From Piscinibacter sp. (GTDB lineage Bacteria > Pseudomonadota > Gammaproteobacteria > Burkholderiales > Burkholderiaceae_C), in contig JAGOAS010000004.1 of the NCBI GenBank assembly GCA_017983795.1, positions 124,001 through 188,000 on the forward strand: DNA of 64,000 nucleotides. Direction: 5' to 3'. Within the stretch, counting starts at the first letter, position 1. The number at the start of each line of letters is the position of its first letter. The position numbers and the translations under genes were made by a program. Below, one piece after another: positions 55,283 through 64,000 of the stretch. The notes under the pieces were generated by a model, which did no database searches, had not been told where the DNA came from, and saw only the letters and a list, made by a program, of their open reading frames with translations.

Positions 55283-56482
55283 ATGAGCAAGCGATTCACG
55301 GCCGCGGGTCGACTGGCGCTGGGGCTGCTCGGCCTGGTGTTCGCGCTGGCCGCCCCGGCGCAGCATGCCGGGCATGGCGCGGCCAAGGCGAAGAAGCGCG
55401 CGCCGGCGCTGGGCATCGGCGCCGCCTTCTCGCCCTCGGGCGAGCTGTGGGTGGTGGCGCTGGACGAACAGCAGCGCCTGACGCTACGGACGAGTGCCGA
55501 CCAGGGCAAGACCTGGGCGCCGCCGCGCGTGCTGGAACGCGGCGACGATGCGATCTCCGCCGACGGCGAGAACCGGCCCAAGATCGCCTTCGGCCCGCAG
55601 GGCCGCGTGGTGATCAGCTATACGCAGCCGCTGGCCAAGCCCTACAGCGGCGCCATCCGCATGCTGCGCTCGAGCGACGGCGGGCGCAGCTTCGCGGCGC
55701 CCTTCACCGTGCACGCGGACCGGCAGATCATCACGCACCGCTTCGAGTCGATCGCCTTCGACGCGCAGGGCACGCTGCACACGCTGTGGATCGACAAGCG
55801 CGACCTCGAGGCCGCCGCGTCGAAGAAGGACTACCGCGGCGCGGCGATCTACCGCAACGAGTCGCGCGACGGCGGCGCCAGCTTCGGGCCGGACATCAAG
55901 CTCGCCGACCACTCCTGCGAGTGCTGCCGCATCGCGCTCGCGCCGTCGCCCGACGGCAGCCTGGCCGCGATGTGGCGCCATGTGTTCGCACCGAACCAGC
56001 GCGACCACGCCTTCGCGCTGCTCGGCGCGCCGGCGAAGGCGGAGCCGGTGCGCGCCAGCCTCGATCGCTGGGCGGTGGACGCCTGCCCGCACCACGGCCC
56101 CGGCCTCACGCCGGCGGCACAGGGTGGCTACCATGCCGTCTGGTTCGGCGAGCGTGCCGGCACCGCGGCCGTGCGCTACGGGCGGCTCACCGCCGACGGC
56201 TCGCCGCAGGGCGAAGCGCGGCCGCTGCCGGACGACGGCGCCGAACACGCCGACCTGATCAGCGCCGGGGCGACGCTGGCCATCGTCTGGCGCAGCTACG
56301 ACGGGCAGGCCACGCGGCTGCGCGCCTGGTTGTCGCGCGACGACGGCCGCAGCTTCGTGCTGCAGGAACTCGACAGCAGCAGCGACGACAACGACCACCC
56401 GCGCCTCGTCCGGCACGGCGAGCGCCTGTTCGCGCTGTGGCACACCACGAAAGGCATCCATGTCCACGCTCTCCTTCCCTAA
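55283..56482 (+). CDS. Exported Asp-box (BNR) beta-propeller protein
   Basis: Protein of about 399 residues with a signal peptide ending near APAQHAGHG. It contains four sialidase-type Asp boxes: SADQGKTW, SSDGGRSF, SRDGGASF and SRDDGRSF, which mark a beta-propeller. True sialidase catalytic residues are not evident. A cysteine cluster HSCECCRIAL and a DACPHHG motif could bind a metal, fitting the copper context. ATG 55283 is chosen for spacing to GAGG (55277 is also possible). Its last 23 bases overlap the next gene. Confidence 0.8.
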   Translation: MSKRFTAAGRLALGLLGLVFALAAPAQHAGHGAAKAKKRAPALGIGAAFSPSGELWVVALDEQQRLTLRTSADQGKTWAPPRVLERGDDAISADGENRPKIAFGPQGRVVISYTQPLAKPYSGAIRMLRSSDGGRSFAAPFTVHADRQIITHRFESIAFDAQGTLHTLWIDKRDLEAAASKKDYRGAAIYRNESRDGGASFGPDIKLADHSCECCRIALAPSPDGSLAAMWRHVFAPNQRDHAFALLGAPAKAEPVRASLDRWAVDACPHHGPGLTPAAQGGYHAVWFGERAGTAAVRYGRLTADGSPQGEARPLPDDGAEHADLISAGATLAIVWRSYDGQATRLRAWLSRDDGRSFVLQELDSSSDDNDHPRLVRHGERLFALWHTTKGIHVHALLP

Positions 56483-56954
56483 GCTGGCCGCTGCAGCGGC
56501 GCTGCTGGCGCTGGCTGCCGGCTGGCAGGCCGCGGCGGCCCCGCGCGGCATCGAGCCGTTCGGCGCCGGCACCTGGCCGGCATTGCAGTCGTCGCTGACG
56601 AAGCCGGCGCTGGTGGTGTTCTCGTCCACCAGCTGCGGCAACTGCCCGGCGGTGATGCAGCAGCTTTCCGCCGAACTGCGCCGCCGCCGCATCGATGCCA
56701 CGCTGATGGCCGTGGTCACCGACATGGCGCCCGGCGAAGACGATGCCCACCTGCTGCGTCAGGCGCACTACCGCGTCGCCGAGCGCCTGTTCGCCTTCGA
56801 TGGCCAGGCCGCGGCGCTGCGCCATGCCGTCAACCCCGGCTGGCGCGGCGCCACGCCCTATGTCGGACTGCTGGTACCCGGCCAGAGCGTGCGCTGGGTG
56901 ACCGGCGCACCGTCGAGCGCCGAGCTCGATGCCTGGGCCGCGGCCCGACACTGA
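56460..56954 (+). CDS. Exported thioredoxin-like protein
   Basis: Protein of 164 residues with a signal peptide (LAAAAALLALAAGWQAAAA) and a thioredoxin-type active site STSCGNCPAV (CGNC). It probably works in the periplasm as a thiol reductase, perhaps keeping the copper-binding cysteines of neighbours reduced (inference). It overlaps the Asp-box gene by 23 bases, so the two are translationally linked, and precedes the PCu(A)C gene by 34 bases. Confidence 0.83.
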   Translation: MSTLSFPKLAAAAALLALAAGWQAAAAPRGIEPFGAGTWPALQSSLTKPALVVFSSTSCGNCPAVMQQLSAELRRRRIDATLMAVVTDMAPGEDDAHLLRQAHYRVAERLFAFDGQAAALRHAVNPGWRGATPYVGLLVPGQSVRWVTGAPSSAELDAWAAARH

Positions 56955-56988
56955 TTCCCGTTCCGTTCCAACCCCTGGAGAAACCGCG

Positions 56989-57456
56989 ATGAAGACCGTT
57001 CAGTTCACCGTCCTGGCCGCCCTGGCGTTCACCGCCGCCGCCGTATCGGCACAGACCAGCGTCAAGGACGGCTGGGTGCGCAGCACCGTCGAGCCGCAGA
57101 AGGCCACCGGCGCCTTCATGCAGATCACCTCGCCGCAGGGCGGCAAGCTGGTCGGCGCGCAGTCGCCGGTGGCCGGCGTCACCGAGGTGCACGAGATGGC
57201 GATGGAGGGCAACGTGATGAAGATGCGCGCGGTGTCCGCGCTGGAGCTGCCCGCCGGCAAGGCCGTCGAGCTCAAACCCGGCGGCTACCACGTGATGCTG
57301 ATGGACCTGAAGCAGGCGCTGAAGGCGGGCGAGACCGTGCCGCTGACGCTCACCGTCGAGGGCAAGGACGGCAAGCGCGAGACCGTCGAGCTCAAGCTGC
57401 CGGTCAAGGCCGCCGCTGCCGCGCCCGCGGCGCAGCACGAGCACGCCAAGCACTGA
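56989..57456 (+). CDS. Periplasmic copper chaperone PCu(A)C
   Basis: Cu(I) chaperone of 155 residues with a signal peptide (MKTVQFTVLAALAFTAAAV, cut near SAQ). The metal motif typical of PCu(A)C proteins is present: VHEMAMEGNVMKM, then GGYHVMLM, giving His/Met ligands. A His-rich C-terminus (AQHEHAKH) may add a second site. These proteins deliver copper to cytochrome oxidase. The ATG at 56989 follows CTGGAG. It is the last gene of the cluster and converges on ruvA. Confidence 0.9.
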   Translation: MKTVQFTVLAALAFTAAAVSAQTSVKDGWVRSTVEPQKATGAFMQITSPQGGKLVGAQSPVAGVTEVHEMAMEGNVMKMRAVSALELPAGKAVELKPGGYHVMLMDLKQALKAGETVPLTLTVEGKDGKRETVELKLPVKAAAAAPAAQHEHAKH

Positions 57457-57466
57457 CGAAGAACGG

Positions 57467-58039
57467 TCAGCGCGCGAGGGCCTTGAGCGCGAGCTTGATG
57501 CCTTCGCTGACGCCGACCTCGGCCGGCAGCGCCTTCAGCGCCGCGGCCGCTTCGCGGTCGCTGTAGCCCAGCGCCACCAGCGCCTGCAGGATGTCGCCGT
57601 GCGCGTCGCCCTGCACGGCGGCCGGCGCGGCGATGGCGTCGCCGAGCTTGCCTTTGAGCTCGAGCAGCAGGCGCTCGGCGGTCTTCTTGCCGATGCCCGG
57701 CACCTTCACGAGGCGGCCGCTCTCCTGCAGGCTCACCGCCTGCGCGAGTTCGGAAACGCTCAGGCCGGAGAGGATGGCGAGCGCCGTGCGCGGCCCGACG
57801 CCGGAGATCTTCACCAGCTGGCGGAAGGTGCTGCGCTCCTCGTGGCTGAGGAAGCCGTAGAGCACCTGCGCATCCTCGCGCACCACGAAGTGCGTCAGCA
57901 GCACGACGCGCTCGCCCAACGCCGGCAGGTTGTAGAACGTGCTCATCGGCACGTCGACTTCGTAGCCGACGCCGTTGACGTCGACGAGCAGCTGCGGCGG
58001 ATTCTTCTCCGCCAGGGTTCCGCTGAGCCTGCCGATCAA
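57467..58039 (-). CDS. ruvA: Holliday junction DNA-binding protein RuvA
   Basis: Tetrameric junction-binding subunit of the RuvAB branch-migration complex, 190 residues, full length. The N-terminal OB fold opens [20 protein letters not shown]; the two helix-hairpin-helix motifs are [16 protein letters not shown] and [16 protein letters not shown]; domain III ends the chain. The start is a TTG at 58039 that overlaps the response-regulator stop (TTGA). This start is supported because the family begins M-IGRLxGxL. Coupling to a two-component regulator is unusual. Confidence 0.95.
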   Translation of the reverse strand: MIGRLSGTLAEKNPPQLLVDVNGVGYEVDVPMSTFYNLPALGERVVLLTHFVVREDAQVLYGFLSHEERSTFRQLVKISGVGPRTALAILSGLSVSELAQAVSLQESGRLVKVPGIGKKTAERLLLELKGKLGDAIAAPAAVQGDAHGDILQALVALGYSDREAAAALKALPAEVGVSEGIKLALKALAR

Positions 58040-58689
58040 CGGCCGCGCCCGAACAGGCCGAGGCGCTGCGCTTCCAGCGCCGCTTCTGCGCGCGAGCTCA
58101 CGTTGAGCTTGCGGTAGATCTGCTTGACGTAGTCGGCGATGGTGTGGCGCGAGAGGTTGAGCTGCACGCCGATCTCCGGCAGCGTGAAGCCCTTGGCCAC
58201 GCGCAGCAGCACCTCGTTCTCGCGGTCGGTGAGCTGCACGTGCGGGATCATGTCCTTCTGCGGCTTGGCCTGCGCGGCGAAGTACGCGATGACGCGGCGC
58301 GCGATCGACGGCGACAGCGGCGGCTCGCCCTGGCTCATGCGGCTCAGCTGCTCGGCGATCAGCTCGCGCGCCTGCTCCTTGAGCACATAGCCGAAGGCGC
58401 CGGCCTGCAGCGCCGGGAAGAGGTGTTCGTCGTCGTCGTGGATGGTCACCACCACCGACTGGCACTCGGGCTGGTGTTCGCGCAGCGACGCCACCACGTC
58501 CACGCCCGAGCCGTCGGGCAGGCCGAGGTCGACCAGCGCGAGATCGAACTTCAGCGCGCTGACCAGGCCGAGCGCGTCGTGCACGCGCGCCGATTCGGAG
58601 ATCTGGGCGTCCGGGAACACCTGGTTGATCAGCACCTTCAGCCAGGCGCGGATCTCGGGCAGGTCCTCGAGCAGCAGGATGTTCTTCAT
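58036..58689 (-). CDS. LuxR/NarL-type response regulator
   Basis: Response regulator of 217 residues. The receiver domain has the acidic pair LLLEDLPE, the phosphoacceptor Asp in [13 protein letters not shown] and the conserved Lys in YVLKEQA. The C-terminal helix-turn-helix is [18 protein letters not shown] and [17 protein letters not shown]. It lies 46 bases downstream of its presumed sensor kinase and overlaps ruvA by four bases. The target genes are unknown. Confidence 0.92.
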   Translation of the reverse strand: MKNILLLEDLPEIRAWLKVLINQVFPDAQISESARVHDALGLVSALKFDLALVDLGLPDGSGVDVVASLREHQPECQSVVVTIHDDDEHLFPALQAGAFGYVLKEQARELIAEQLSRMSQGEPPLSPSIARRVIAYFAAQAKPQKDMIPHVQLTDRENEVLLRVAKGFTLPEIGVQLNLSRHTIADYVKQIYRKLNVSSRAEAALEAQRLGLFGRGR

Positions 58690-58735
58690 GGTGAGTCCTC
58701 ACTCGGAGCGCGCAGGCTCCGCGGCGGAGATCGTA

Positions 58736-60619
58736 TCAGCGCGAGGCGGACGCCGGGGCTTCCGGGCCGAGGGGCAACGTGAGCCTTATCACGGTGCCAT
58801 AGCCGGGGCCGGACTCCACCAGGCACTGGCCCTGCATCTGCTTGGCGCGCTGCTTCATGCTGGTCATGCCGTGGCCGCGGTCGAGCTTGCCGTCGAGCTC
58901 CATCGGGATGCCCTTGCCGTTGTCCTGGATGTTGATGCCGAAGTTGCCTTGGTGGATCGCGCAGCGCACCTTCACGTGCGAGGCGCCGCTGTGCTTGATG
59001 ATGTTGTTGACCGACTCGCGCAGGATGCGCGTGGTCTGCACGTAGACGCGCGCGGCCAGCACCTGATCGCTGTCCTCGGCGGGGCTCTTCCAGTCGATCT
59101 CGACGTTGGCCTGGCCGAGCCGCATCACCGTCTCGGCGCGCCAGTCGGCCAGCGCGTCGGTCAGGCGCACCGGCTTGCCGGTCAGGCCGCGCACCGACAG
59201 GCGCATCTCCTCGAGCGCCTCGCGCGCCAGCGTGGAGATGCGCTCGCTCTCGCTGGTGTGCACGATGGTCAGCAGCTTGGCGCCGAGGTCGTCGTGCAGG
59301 TCGGCGGCGATGCGCTTGCGCTCCTTCTGCGTCACCTCCTCGATGCGCGCCTCGGCCTGTTCGGCATGCGTGCGCTCGAGCTCGGCGCTGACCTCGCGCA
59401 CGCGCGCGTCGATCAGGTAGCGCATGTCGGGCACCGCGGCGGGCGCGGCGGCGCGCTGCAGCAGCAGGCGCACGCCGAAGGCGAGCAGGATCAGCGGCAG
59501 CCACACCTGCAGGCGCGGCGCCTCGGGCAGCGGCAGCCAGCCGCGCTGCACCGCCAGCTCGTGCAGCATCACCGCCGAGGTGGCGGCGAGCGTGATGGCC
59601 ATCGGCACGAAATCGCGGCGCCGGTCGCGCCAGCTGATGCGCAGGTGCAGCAGCATGGCGCCGAAGGTCTCCAGCGCCAGCACCACGTACCACGCGCTGG
59701 TGGTGGCGAACAGCCGCGACGGGCCGGCGACCAGCAGGCTCACCGGCATCACCACGCACTGCGCCAGCAGGGCCGCCTCGATCATGCGCGAGCGCACGCC
59801 GGCATAGCTGAGCAGGAACTGCACGCCCAGCGCCAGCACCGGCGTGAAGGCGAGGCAGACGAGGAACTCGACGGTGGCGTTGTCCAGCGGCACCGCGCGC
59901 CACCAGTGGCGCGCCGAGAGCAGCGCCAGGCCGACGGCCATCAGCCCGTAGTAGCCCAGCGGCGCGTCGCGCCGGTTCACCCAGGCCAGCAGCACCATCA
60001 CCACGCCCAGTGTCGCCAGCGCGAGATTGACGATCTTGACGATGCTGACGTTCCAGAACACCGCGTCGGCATAACGCCCGACCAGCGCGTCGTGGGCGCC
60101 GATGCGCAGCTCCGACAGGCCGCCGGCGCGGTCACGCGAGGCGACGCTCGCCAGCGCATGGCCGCGCACGTGCAGGTCGAGCACGTTGCCCTGCGAGAGC
60201 ACCAGCCCGCCGGGGATGGTCACCAGCTGCGGGTAGTGGCAGTCGCGCGCCATCGTGTCGCCGGGGCGCCCGCCGCTGTGGATGCGGCGGCCGTTGAGGT
60301 AGACGTCCAGCGCGCTGCAGGCGCGGTGCACGTACAGGCCGAGCAGGTCGTTGCGATCGAGCGCGCGGCCGGGGTCGAACTGCACGCGGTACCACACGCC
60401 GCCGTCGTGGCGCGGGTTGCTCTCGGCCCATTCGTCGGGCAGCGACACCGTCGCCGCCGACGGATCGCCCTCGGGGAAGCGCTCGGCGTTGCTGGCCACC
60501 GCCAGCGCCTGCGAGAGCAACTGCATGTCCGGCGGCTGCGCCGAAGCCGCGGCGCCCCCGGCCAGCAGCGCGGCCAGCACGAGGCGCAAGACGGTGCGGA
60601 GCAGGGCAGCGCGGGGCAT
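58736..60619 (-). CDS. Membrane sensor histidine kinase (DISM-like)
   Basis: Kinase of 627 residues. After a signal/anchor (LLRTVLRLVLAALLAGGAAA), a periplasmic domain of about 150 residues has a jelly-roll look (GGVWYRVQFD, LDVYLNGRRIHSGG), reminiscent of carbohydrate-binding folds. About seven hydrophobic helices follow, as in 7TM-DISM sensors. The cytoplasmic part is a HisKA_3 kinase: IAADLHDDLGAKLL (phospho-His), VNNIIKHSGA (N box), QDNGKGIP and GHGMTSM. It is the partner of the LuxR-type regulator. The start at 60619 is set by the signal sequence. Confidence 0.88.
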   Translation of the reverse strand: MPRAALLRTVLRLVLAALLAGGAAASAQPPDMQLLSQALAVASNAERFPEGDPSAATVSLPDEWAESNPRHDGGVWYRVQFDPGRALDRNDLLGLYVHRACSALDVYLNGRRIHSGGRPGDTMARDCHYPQLVTIPGGLVLSQGNVLDLHVRGHALASVASRDRAGGLSELRIGAHDALVGRYADAVFWNVSIVKIVNLALATLGVVMVLLAWVNRRDAPLGYYGLMAVGLALLSARHWWRAVPLDNATVEFLVCLAFTPVLALGVQFLLSYAGVRSRMIEAALLAQCVVMPVSLLVAGPSRLFATTSAWYVVLALETFGAMLLHLRISWRDRRRDFVPMAITLAATSAVMLHELAVQRGWLPLPEAPRLQVWLPLILLAFGVRLLLQRAAAPAAVPDMRYLIDARVREVSAELERTHAEQAEARIEEVTQKERKRIAADLHDDLGAKLLTIVHTSESERISTLAREALEEMRLSVRGLTGKPVRLTDALADWRAETVMRLGQANVEIDWKSPAEDSDQVLAARVYVQTTRILRESVNNIIKHSGASHVKVRCAIHQGNFGINIQDNGKGIPMELDGKLDRGHGMTSMKQRAKQMQGQCLVESGPGYGTVIRLTLPLGPEAPASASR

Positions 60620-60704
60620 GGCCGGCGATTGTGCAGGATGGCCGTGCGCGCGCGGCGGCCGCGGGGCGGTCGGATGCCACGCTAACGCGCGGCTTGGCGC
60701 CACA

Positions 60705-61718
60705 ATGCCGGTCTTTGCTGCAGACCCGCGCGCCGTGATCCTCCGCCACGCCTTCATTCCGCCCGACAACACCCGCCTGGCGCACCTGTGCGGCAGCCTC
60801 GACGAGCACCTGCGCAGCATCGAAGCGGCGCTGGACGTGAGCATCACGCGGCGCAACGAGTCCTTCCGCGTCGAAGGCGGCAAGCGCCAGGCCGAGCGCG
60901 CGGTGGCGCTGCTGCAGTCGCTCTACGATCGTGCGCGGCGCGCGCTGCCGGCCGAGCAGGTGCAACTGGCCATCGTCGAGGCGATGGCCGACCTGAAGGC
61001 GCCGCCGCTGCGCGCCGCGACGCCCGCCGACGCGCTGCCCGCGGAGGACGGCGAAATCGTGCTGCACACGCGGCGCAGCGATCTGTCGGGCCGCACGCCC
61101 AACCAGGTGACCTACCTGCGCAACATCCTCGGCCACGACATCACCTTCGGCATCGGCCCGGCCGGTACCGGCAAGACCTTTCTCGCGGTGGCCTGCGCGG
61201 TCGATGCGCTGGAGCGCAGCCAGGTGCAGCGCATCATCCTCACGCGCCCGGCGGTCGAGGCCGGCGAGCGCCTCGGCTTCCTGCCCGGTGATCTGGCGCA
61301 GAAGGTCGACCCTTACCTGCGCCCGCTGTACGACGCGCTCTACGACCTGATGGGCTTCGACCGCGTCACCAAGGCCTTCGAAAAGGGCACGCTGGAGATC
61401 GCGCCGCTGGCCTTCATGCGCGGACGCACGCTCAACCACGCCTTCGTCATCCTCGACGAGGCGCAGAACACCACGCCCGAGCAGATGAAGATGTTCCTCA
61501 CGCGCATCGGCTTCGGCGCCAAGGCGGTGGTGACCGGCGACGTCAGCCAGATCGACCTGCCCAAGGGCACGCTCAGCGGCCTGATCGACGCCGAGCGCGT
61601 GCTGCGCCGCGTGCGCGGCATCGCGACGACGCGCTTCACCGCCGCCGACGTGGTGCGGCATCCGCTGGTGGCGCGCATCGTCGAGGCCTACGACGATGCG
61701 CGTGCGGACGAGCGCTGA
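60705..61718 (+). CDS. phoH: PhoH-family ATPase
   Basis: Cytoplasmic P-loop ATPase of 337 residues. The N-terminal part ([20 protein letters not shown]) is a KH-like RNA-binding segment, and the ATPase has [15 protein letters not shown] (Walker A) and [13 protein letters not shown] (Walker B). Its pairing with ybeY is the common ybeZ-ybeY arrangement linked to ribosome RNA maturation. The ATG at 60705 is used; a GTG at 60735 (VILRHAF) would give a length nearer to many relatives. It diverges from the histidine kinase. Confidence 0.93.
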   Translation: MPVFAADPRAVILRHAFIPPDNTRLAHLCGSLDEHLRSIEAALDVSITRRNESFRVEGGKRQAERAVALLQSLYDRARRALPAEQVQLAIVEAMADLKAPPLRAATPADALPAEDGEIVLHTRRSDLSGRTPNQVTYLRNILGHDITFGIGPAGTGKTFLAVACAVDALERSQVQRIILTRPAVEAGERLGFLPGDLAQKVDPYLRPLYDALYDLMGFDRVTKAFEKGTLEIAPLAFMRGRTLNHAFVILDEAQNTTPEQMKMFLTRIGFGAKAVVTGDVSQIDLPKGTLSGLIDAERVLRRVRGIATTRFTAADVVRHPLVARIVEAYDDARADER

Positions 61719-61722
61719 AGCC

Positions 61723-62175
61723 ATGGCGAGCGCACGCCCCGAGCTTTCGCTCTCGCTGCAGTTCGCCGACGCGAGCCACCGCGCGCAGCTGCCGCGCCAC
61801 AAGGTGGCGCGCTGGATCCGCGCCGCGCTGGAGTCGGATGCCGAGCTGGCGGTGCGCATCGTCGACGCCGAGGAAGGCCGCGCGCTGAACCGCGATTTCC
61901 GCGGCAAGGACTACGCCACCAACGTGCTGACCTTCGACTACGCGAAGGAGCCCGTGGTGCACGCTGACCTGGTGCTGTGCGCGCCGGTGGTCGAGCGCGA
62001 GGCGGCCGAGCAGGGCAAGACGATCGTGGCGCATTACGCCCACCTGCTGGTGCACGGCACGCTGCACGCGCAGGGCTGGGATCACGAGCGCGCGCGTGAC
62101 GCGAAGCGGATGGAAGCGCGCGAGACGGCGATCCTCGCGGCGCTCGGCTTTGCCAATCCCTACGAGGAAGCCTGA
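61723..62175 (+). CDS. ybeY: rRNA maturation endonuclease YbeY
   Basis: Zinc-dependent endoribonuclease of 150 residues involved in 16S rRNA 3' maturation. The metal motif is [16 protein letters not shown], the family H-x3-H-x5-H pattern, and the upstream strand [11 protein letters not shown] is conserved. The ATG at 61723 is four bases after the phoH stop. Its 3' end overlaps the convergent DMT transporter gene by 16 bases. Confidence 0.95.
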   Translation: MASARPELSLSLQFADASHRAQLPRHKVARWIRAALESDAELAVRIVDAEEGRALNRDFRGKDYATNVLTFDYAKEPVVHADLVLCAPVVEREAAEQGKTIVAHYAHLLVHGTLHAQGWDHERARDAKRMEARETAILAALGFANPYEEA

Positions 62176-63068
62176 GCTGCGCGCGCGGCGCGCGAGGGCA
62201 GCAGCACCGAGGCGATCGCCACCAGCATCAGCACGATGGCGGCGAAGTCCTGCCAGTGCAGCTGCTCGTTGAGCCACCAGGCGCCCGACAGCGTGCCCAG
62301 CACCGGGATCAGCATCACCGACAGCGTCGAGGCCACCGGCGGCAGCGCGCGCGCCAGGTAGAGCCACACCGGCTGGGCGAAGCCGAAGATCAGCACCGCG
62401 TTGAACACGATCGCCGCCCACACGCCCGGCGCCGGCGCGTGCCAGCGCTCGTGCTCCAGTGCGGCGGCGAGCACGGTCATCACGAGCGTGGTGAGCGTCG
62501 TCATCCAGAACACGATGGCCAGCGTCGGCGCCTCCATGCGCGTGCGGCGCAGCTGCTGCGTGCCGAGCGCCCAGACGGCCGCGGACAGCAGCATGCCGCC
62601 GGCGGCCCAGGGCTTGCCCGACATGCGGCCGAGCTCGTGCCACAGCAGCAGCGCGACGCCGATCGCCGCCGCCGCCACGCCGGCCAGCTGGCGCGCCGCG
62701 AGGCGCTGGCCGAACAGCGCCATGCCCCACAGCGCCGAGAACACCGGCATGGTGTAGCCGAGGATGGCGGCGCGGCCCGAGGAGAGCGCCTGCACCGACA
62801 GGATCGCCAGCACGTGCCAGACGATCATGTTGGTGATGGTGAGCTTGGCGAGCTCCGGCCAGTCGCGCCGCGCGATGCGCAGCGGCTGGCCGAGCGCGCG
62901 CACCGCCAGCCACAGCACCGGCAGGCCGATCCACATCGAGAGGGCGCGGAAGCTCAGCGGCGGGAACTGCGTCACGCCGAACTTCATGATCGGCCAGTTC
63001 AGGCCCCACACCAGCGTCAGCCCGGCCAGCAGCGCGAGCTGGCGGGCGTTGAAATGCGCTCCGCTCAA
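62160..63068 (-). CDS. EamA/DMT-superfamily transporter
   Basis: Integral membrane protein of 302 residues with about ten helices in two EamA repeats. The first repeat begins [20 protein letters not shown], a family hallmark, and the second begins around [18 protein letters not shown]. Such transporters export amino acids or other metabolites; the substrate is unknown. The start is a TTG at 63068 that overlaps the CorA stop (TTGA). Confidence 0.88.
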   Translation of the reverse strand: MSGAHFNARQLALLAGLTLVWGLNWPIMKFGVTQFPPLSFRALSMWIGLPVLWLAVRALGQPLRIARRDWPELAKLTITNMIVWHVLAILSVQALSSGRAAILGYTMPVFSALWGMALFGQRLAARQLAGVAAAAIGVALLLWHELGRMSGKPWAAGGMLLSAAVWALGTQQLRRTRMEAPTLAIVFWMTTLTTLVMTVLAAALEHERWHAPAPGVWAAIVFNAVLIFGFAQPVWLYLARALPPVASTLSVMLIPVLGTLSGAWWLNEQLHWQDFAAIVLMLVAIASVLLPSRAARAAQASS

Positions 63069-64000
63069 TGCCGGCTGCCCAGGTAGTTCTTGCGCCAGAA
63101 GAAGACGCTCAGGCCGATGCCCAGCACCAGCATCACGAAGAAGACGATCCAGAAGCCGGTCGGGCTGTGGATGAGCGGCAGGCCTTCGAAGTTCATGCCG
63201 AAGAAGCCGGTGACCAGGTTGAGCGGCAGGAAGATCGCCGTCAGCACGGTCAGCGTGCGCATGATGTTGTTGGTGCGGTGGCTCTGCGCGGCGAAGTGCA
63301 TCTGCACCGCCGTCTCGGCCGAAGATTCGAGCCGGCGCACGTGCGTCAGCACGCGCTCGATGTGCTCGATGATGTCGCGCGAGCGCAGCCGCAGCAGCTC
63401 GCGCTCGCGGCGCGCTGCCGCTTCGGCCTCGTCGGGCCACTCCTCGAGCGCATCGATCCACTCGACCAGCGCGCTGCGCTGGTCCTCGCAGGTGTCCTCG
63501 AGCAGGTGCAGCGCGTTGCGCGACTCCAGCAGCAGCTGCCAGTTGCTGAAGCCGCCGCCGGGGCGGAACAGCTCGTGCTGCAGGTGGGTGAACTGGCGCG
63601 TCAGCAGGCGGCGCAGCTCGAGGTAGCTGTCGACCATGTGGTTGACCATGCGCAGCATCAGGTCGGCCGTGCCGCTGGGCAGGCGCGAGCCGCCGCGCGC
63701 ATCGCCGGGCTGCGCCTGCTGCGCCATGCGCGACGCGAAGTAGTCGCGCACCTGGCAGTCGGTGGGGTGCACGGTGAGCAGCACACGGTCGAACAGCGCG
63801 AAGCCGACCGGGCTGGTGTCGATGGCGTCGATGGCGCGGCGCGCCGACGCGCTCGTGCCGTGCTCCTCGTCGAGAAAGCTGCCGGCCGTGCCCGCGCCGG
63901 CGGCGAGGCGGCGGAATACCAGCAGGTCGTAGCCCGAGGTGGCGTCGAAGTGCGAGGGCAGCTGGTTGTTCAGCAGATCGGAGACGTGCAGGTCGACCAG
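63065..64000 (-). CDS. corA: CorA-family magnesium transporter, partial (right edge)
   Basis: C-terminal 311 codons of a CorA-type divalent-cation channel; the N-terminus lies beyond the right edge. The cytoplasmic domain ends in a long helix (RDIIEHIERVLTHVRRLES), followed by the two C-terminal membrane helices with the selectivity motif in TGFFGMNFEGLP (GMN), then IVFFVMLVLGIGLSVFFW and a basic tail. The loop after GMN lacks the acidic pair common in classical CorA, so it may belong to a ZntB-like or divergent branch. It is coupled to the DMT gene by a TTGA overlap. Confidence 0.9.
   Translation of the reverse strand: MVDLHVSDLLNNQLPSHFDATSGYDLLVFRRLAAGAGTAGSFLDEEHGTSASARRAIDAIDTSPVGFALFDRVLLTVHPTDCQVRDYFASRMAQQAQPGDARGGSRLPSGTADLMLRMVNHMVDSYLELRRLLTRQFTHLQHELFRPGGGFSNWQLLLESRNALHLLEDTCEDQRSALVEWIDALEEWPDEAEAAARRERELLRLRSRDIIEHIERVLTHVRRLESSAETAVQMHFAAQSHRTNNIMRTLTVLTAIFLPLNLVTGFFGMNFEGLPLIHSPTGFWIVFFVMLVLGIGLSVFFWRKNYLGSRH

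Overview
The window is GC-rich, densely coded DNA from a betaproteobacterium, most likely of the order Burkholderiales. The reasons are the DUF1840 protein, the Burkholderiales-style LivM-LivG fusion, the several branched-chain/aromatic-type (HAAT) ABC importers, two feruloyl-CoA-synthase paralogues, and very short or overlapping gene junctions (ATGA, GTGA, TTGA). I saw no rRNA, tRNA, CRISPR array or insertion sequence. All identifications come from reading the sequence and family knowledge; no searches were run.

Left part (1-26 kb), aromatic/phenylpropanoid acid uptake and CoA-dependent catabolism. A livK-livH-livM operon leaves the left edge on the minus strand, with an unusual pair of hairpins in the livH-livM gap. 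Two universal stress proteins follow. A TetR gene then faces a feruloyl-CoA-synthase-like ligase and a thiolase. A convergent amidohydrolase comes next, then a plus-strand operon: crotonase, second ligase, short-chain dehydrogenase, 4HBT thioesterase, a complete Liv importer with LivM and LivG fused, acyl-CoA dehydrogenase and a MarR regulator. The set reads as ligase, hydratase, dehydrogenase and C-C cleavage for hydroxycinnamate-like acids, with two possible cleavage routes (thiolase plus thioesterase, or a CouO-like amidohydrolase). A MetE-like methyltransferase and a third complete Liv operon follow.

Middle part (26-44.5 kb). A small accessory islet holds a ParE-type toxin-antitoxin pair and a TIR-domain membrane protein. 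It is followed by a threonine-dehydratase-like gene and a PcaF-like thiolase with an IclR-type palindrome. Next is a plus-strand run with an HD-GYP protein coupled to a GGDEF/EAL protein, then cyclopropane fatty acid synthase behind a hairpin that holds its Shine-Dalgarno sequence, DUF1840, PEBP, a histidine phosphatase, a D-threonine-aldolase-like enzyme and a sterol-desaturase-family protein. An IclR regulator then heads a fourth Liv operon (livG-livF-livK-livH-livM).

Right part (44.5-64 kb). A type I restriction-modification operon on the minus strand reads hsdR-hsdS-[broken AlbA_2-like start]-hicA-hicB-hsdM, lying just downstream of ruvB. A plus-strand copper-handling cluster follows (DUF2946, TonB receptor, Asp-box protein, thioredoxin-like protein, PCu(A)C chaperone). 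It is bracketed by ruvB and ruvA, and ruvA is coupled to a two-component system. The window closes with phoH, ybeY, a DMT transporter and a partial corA.
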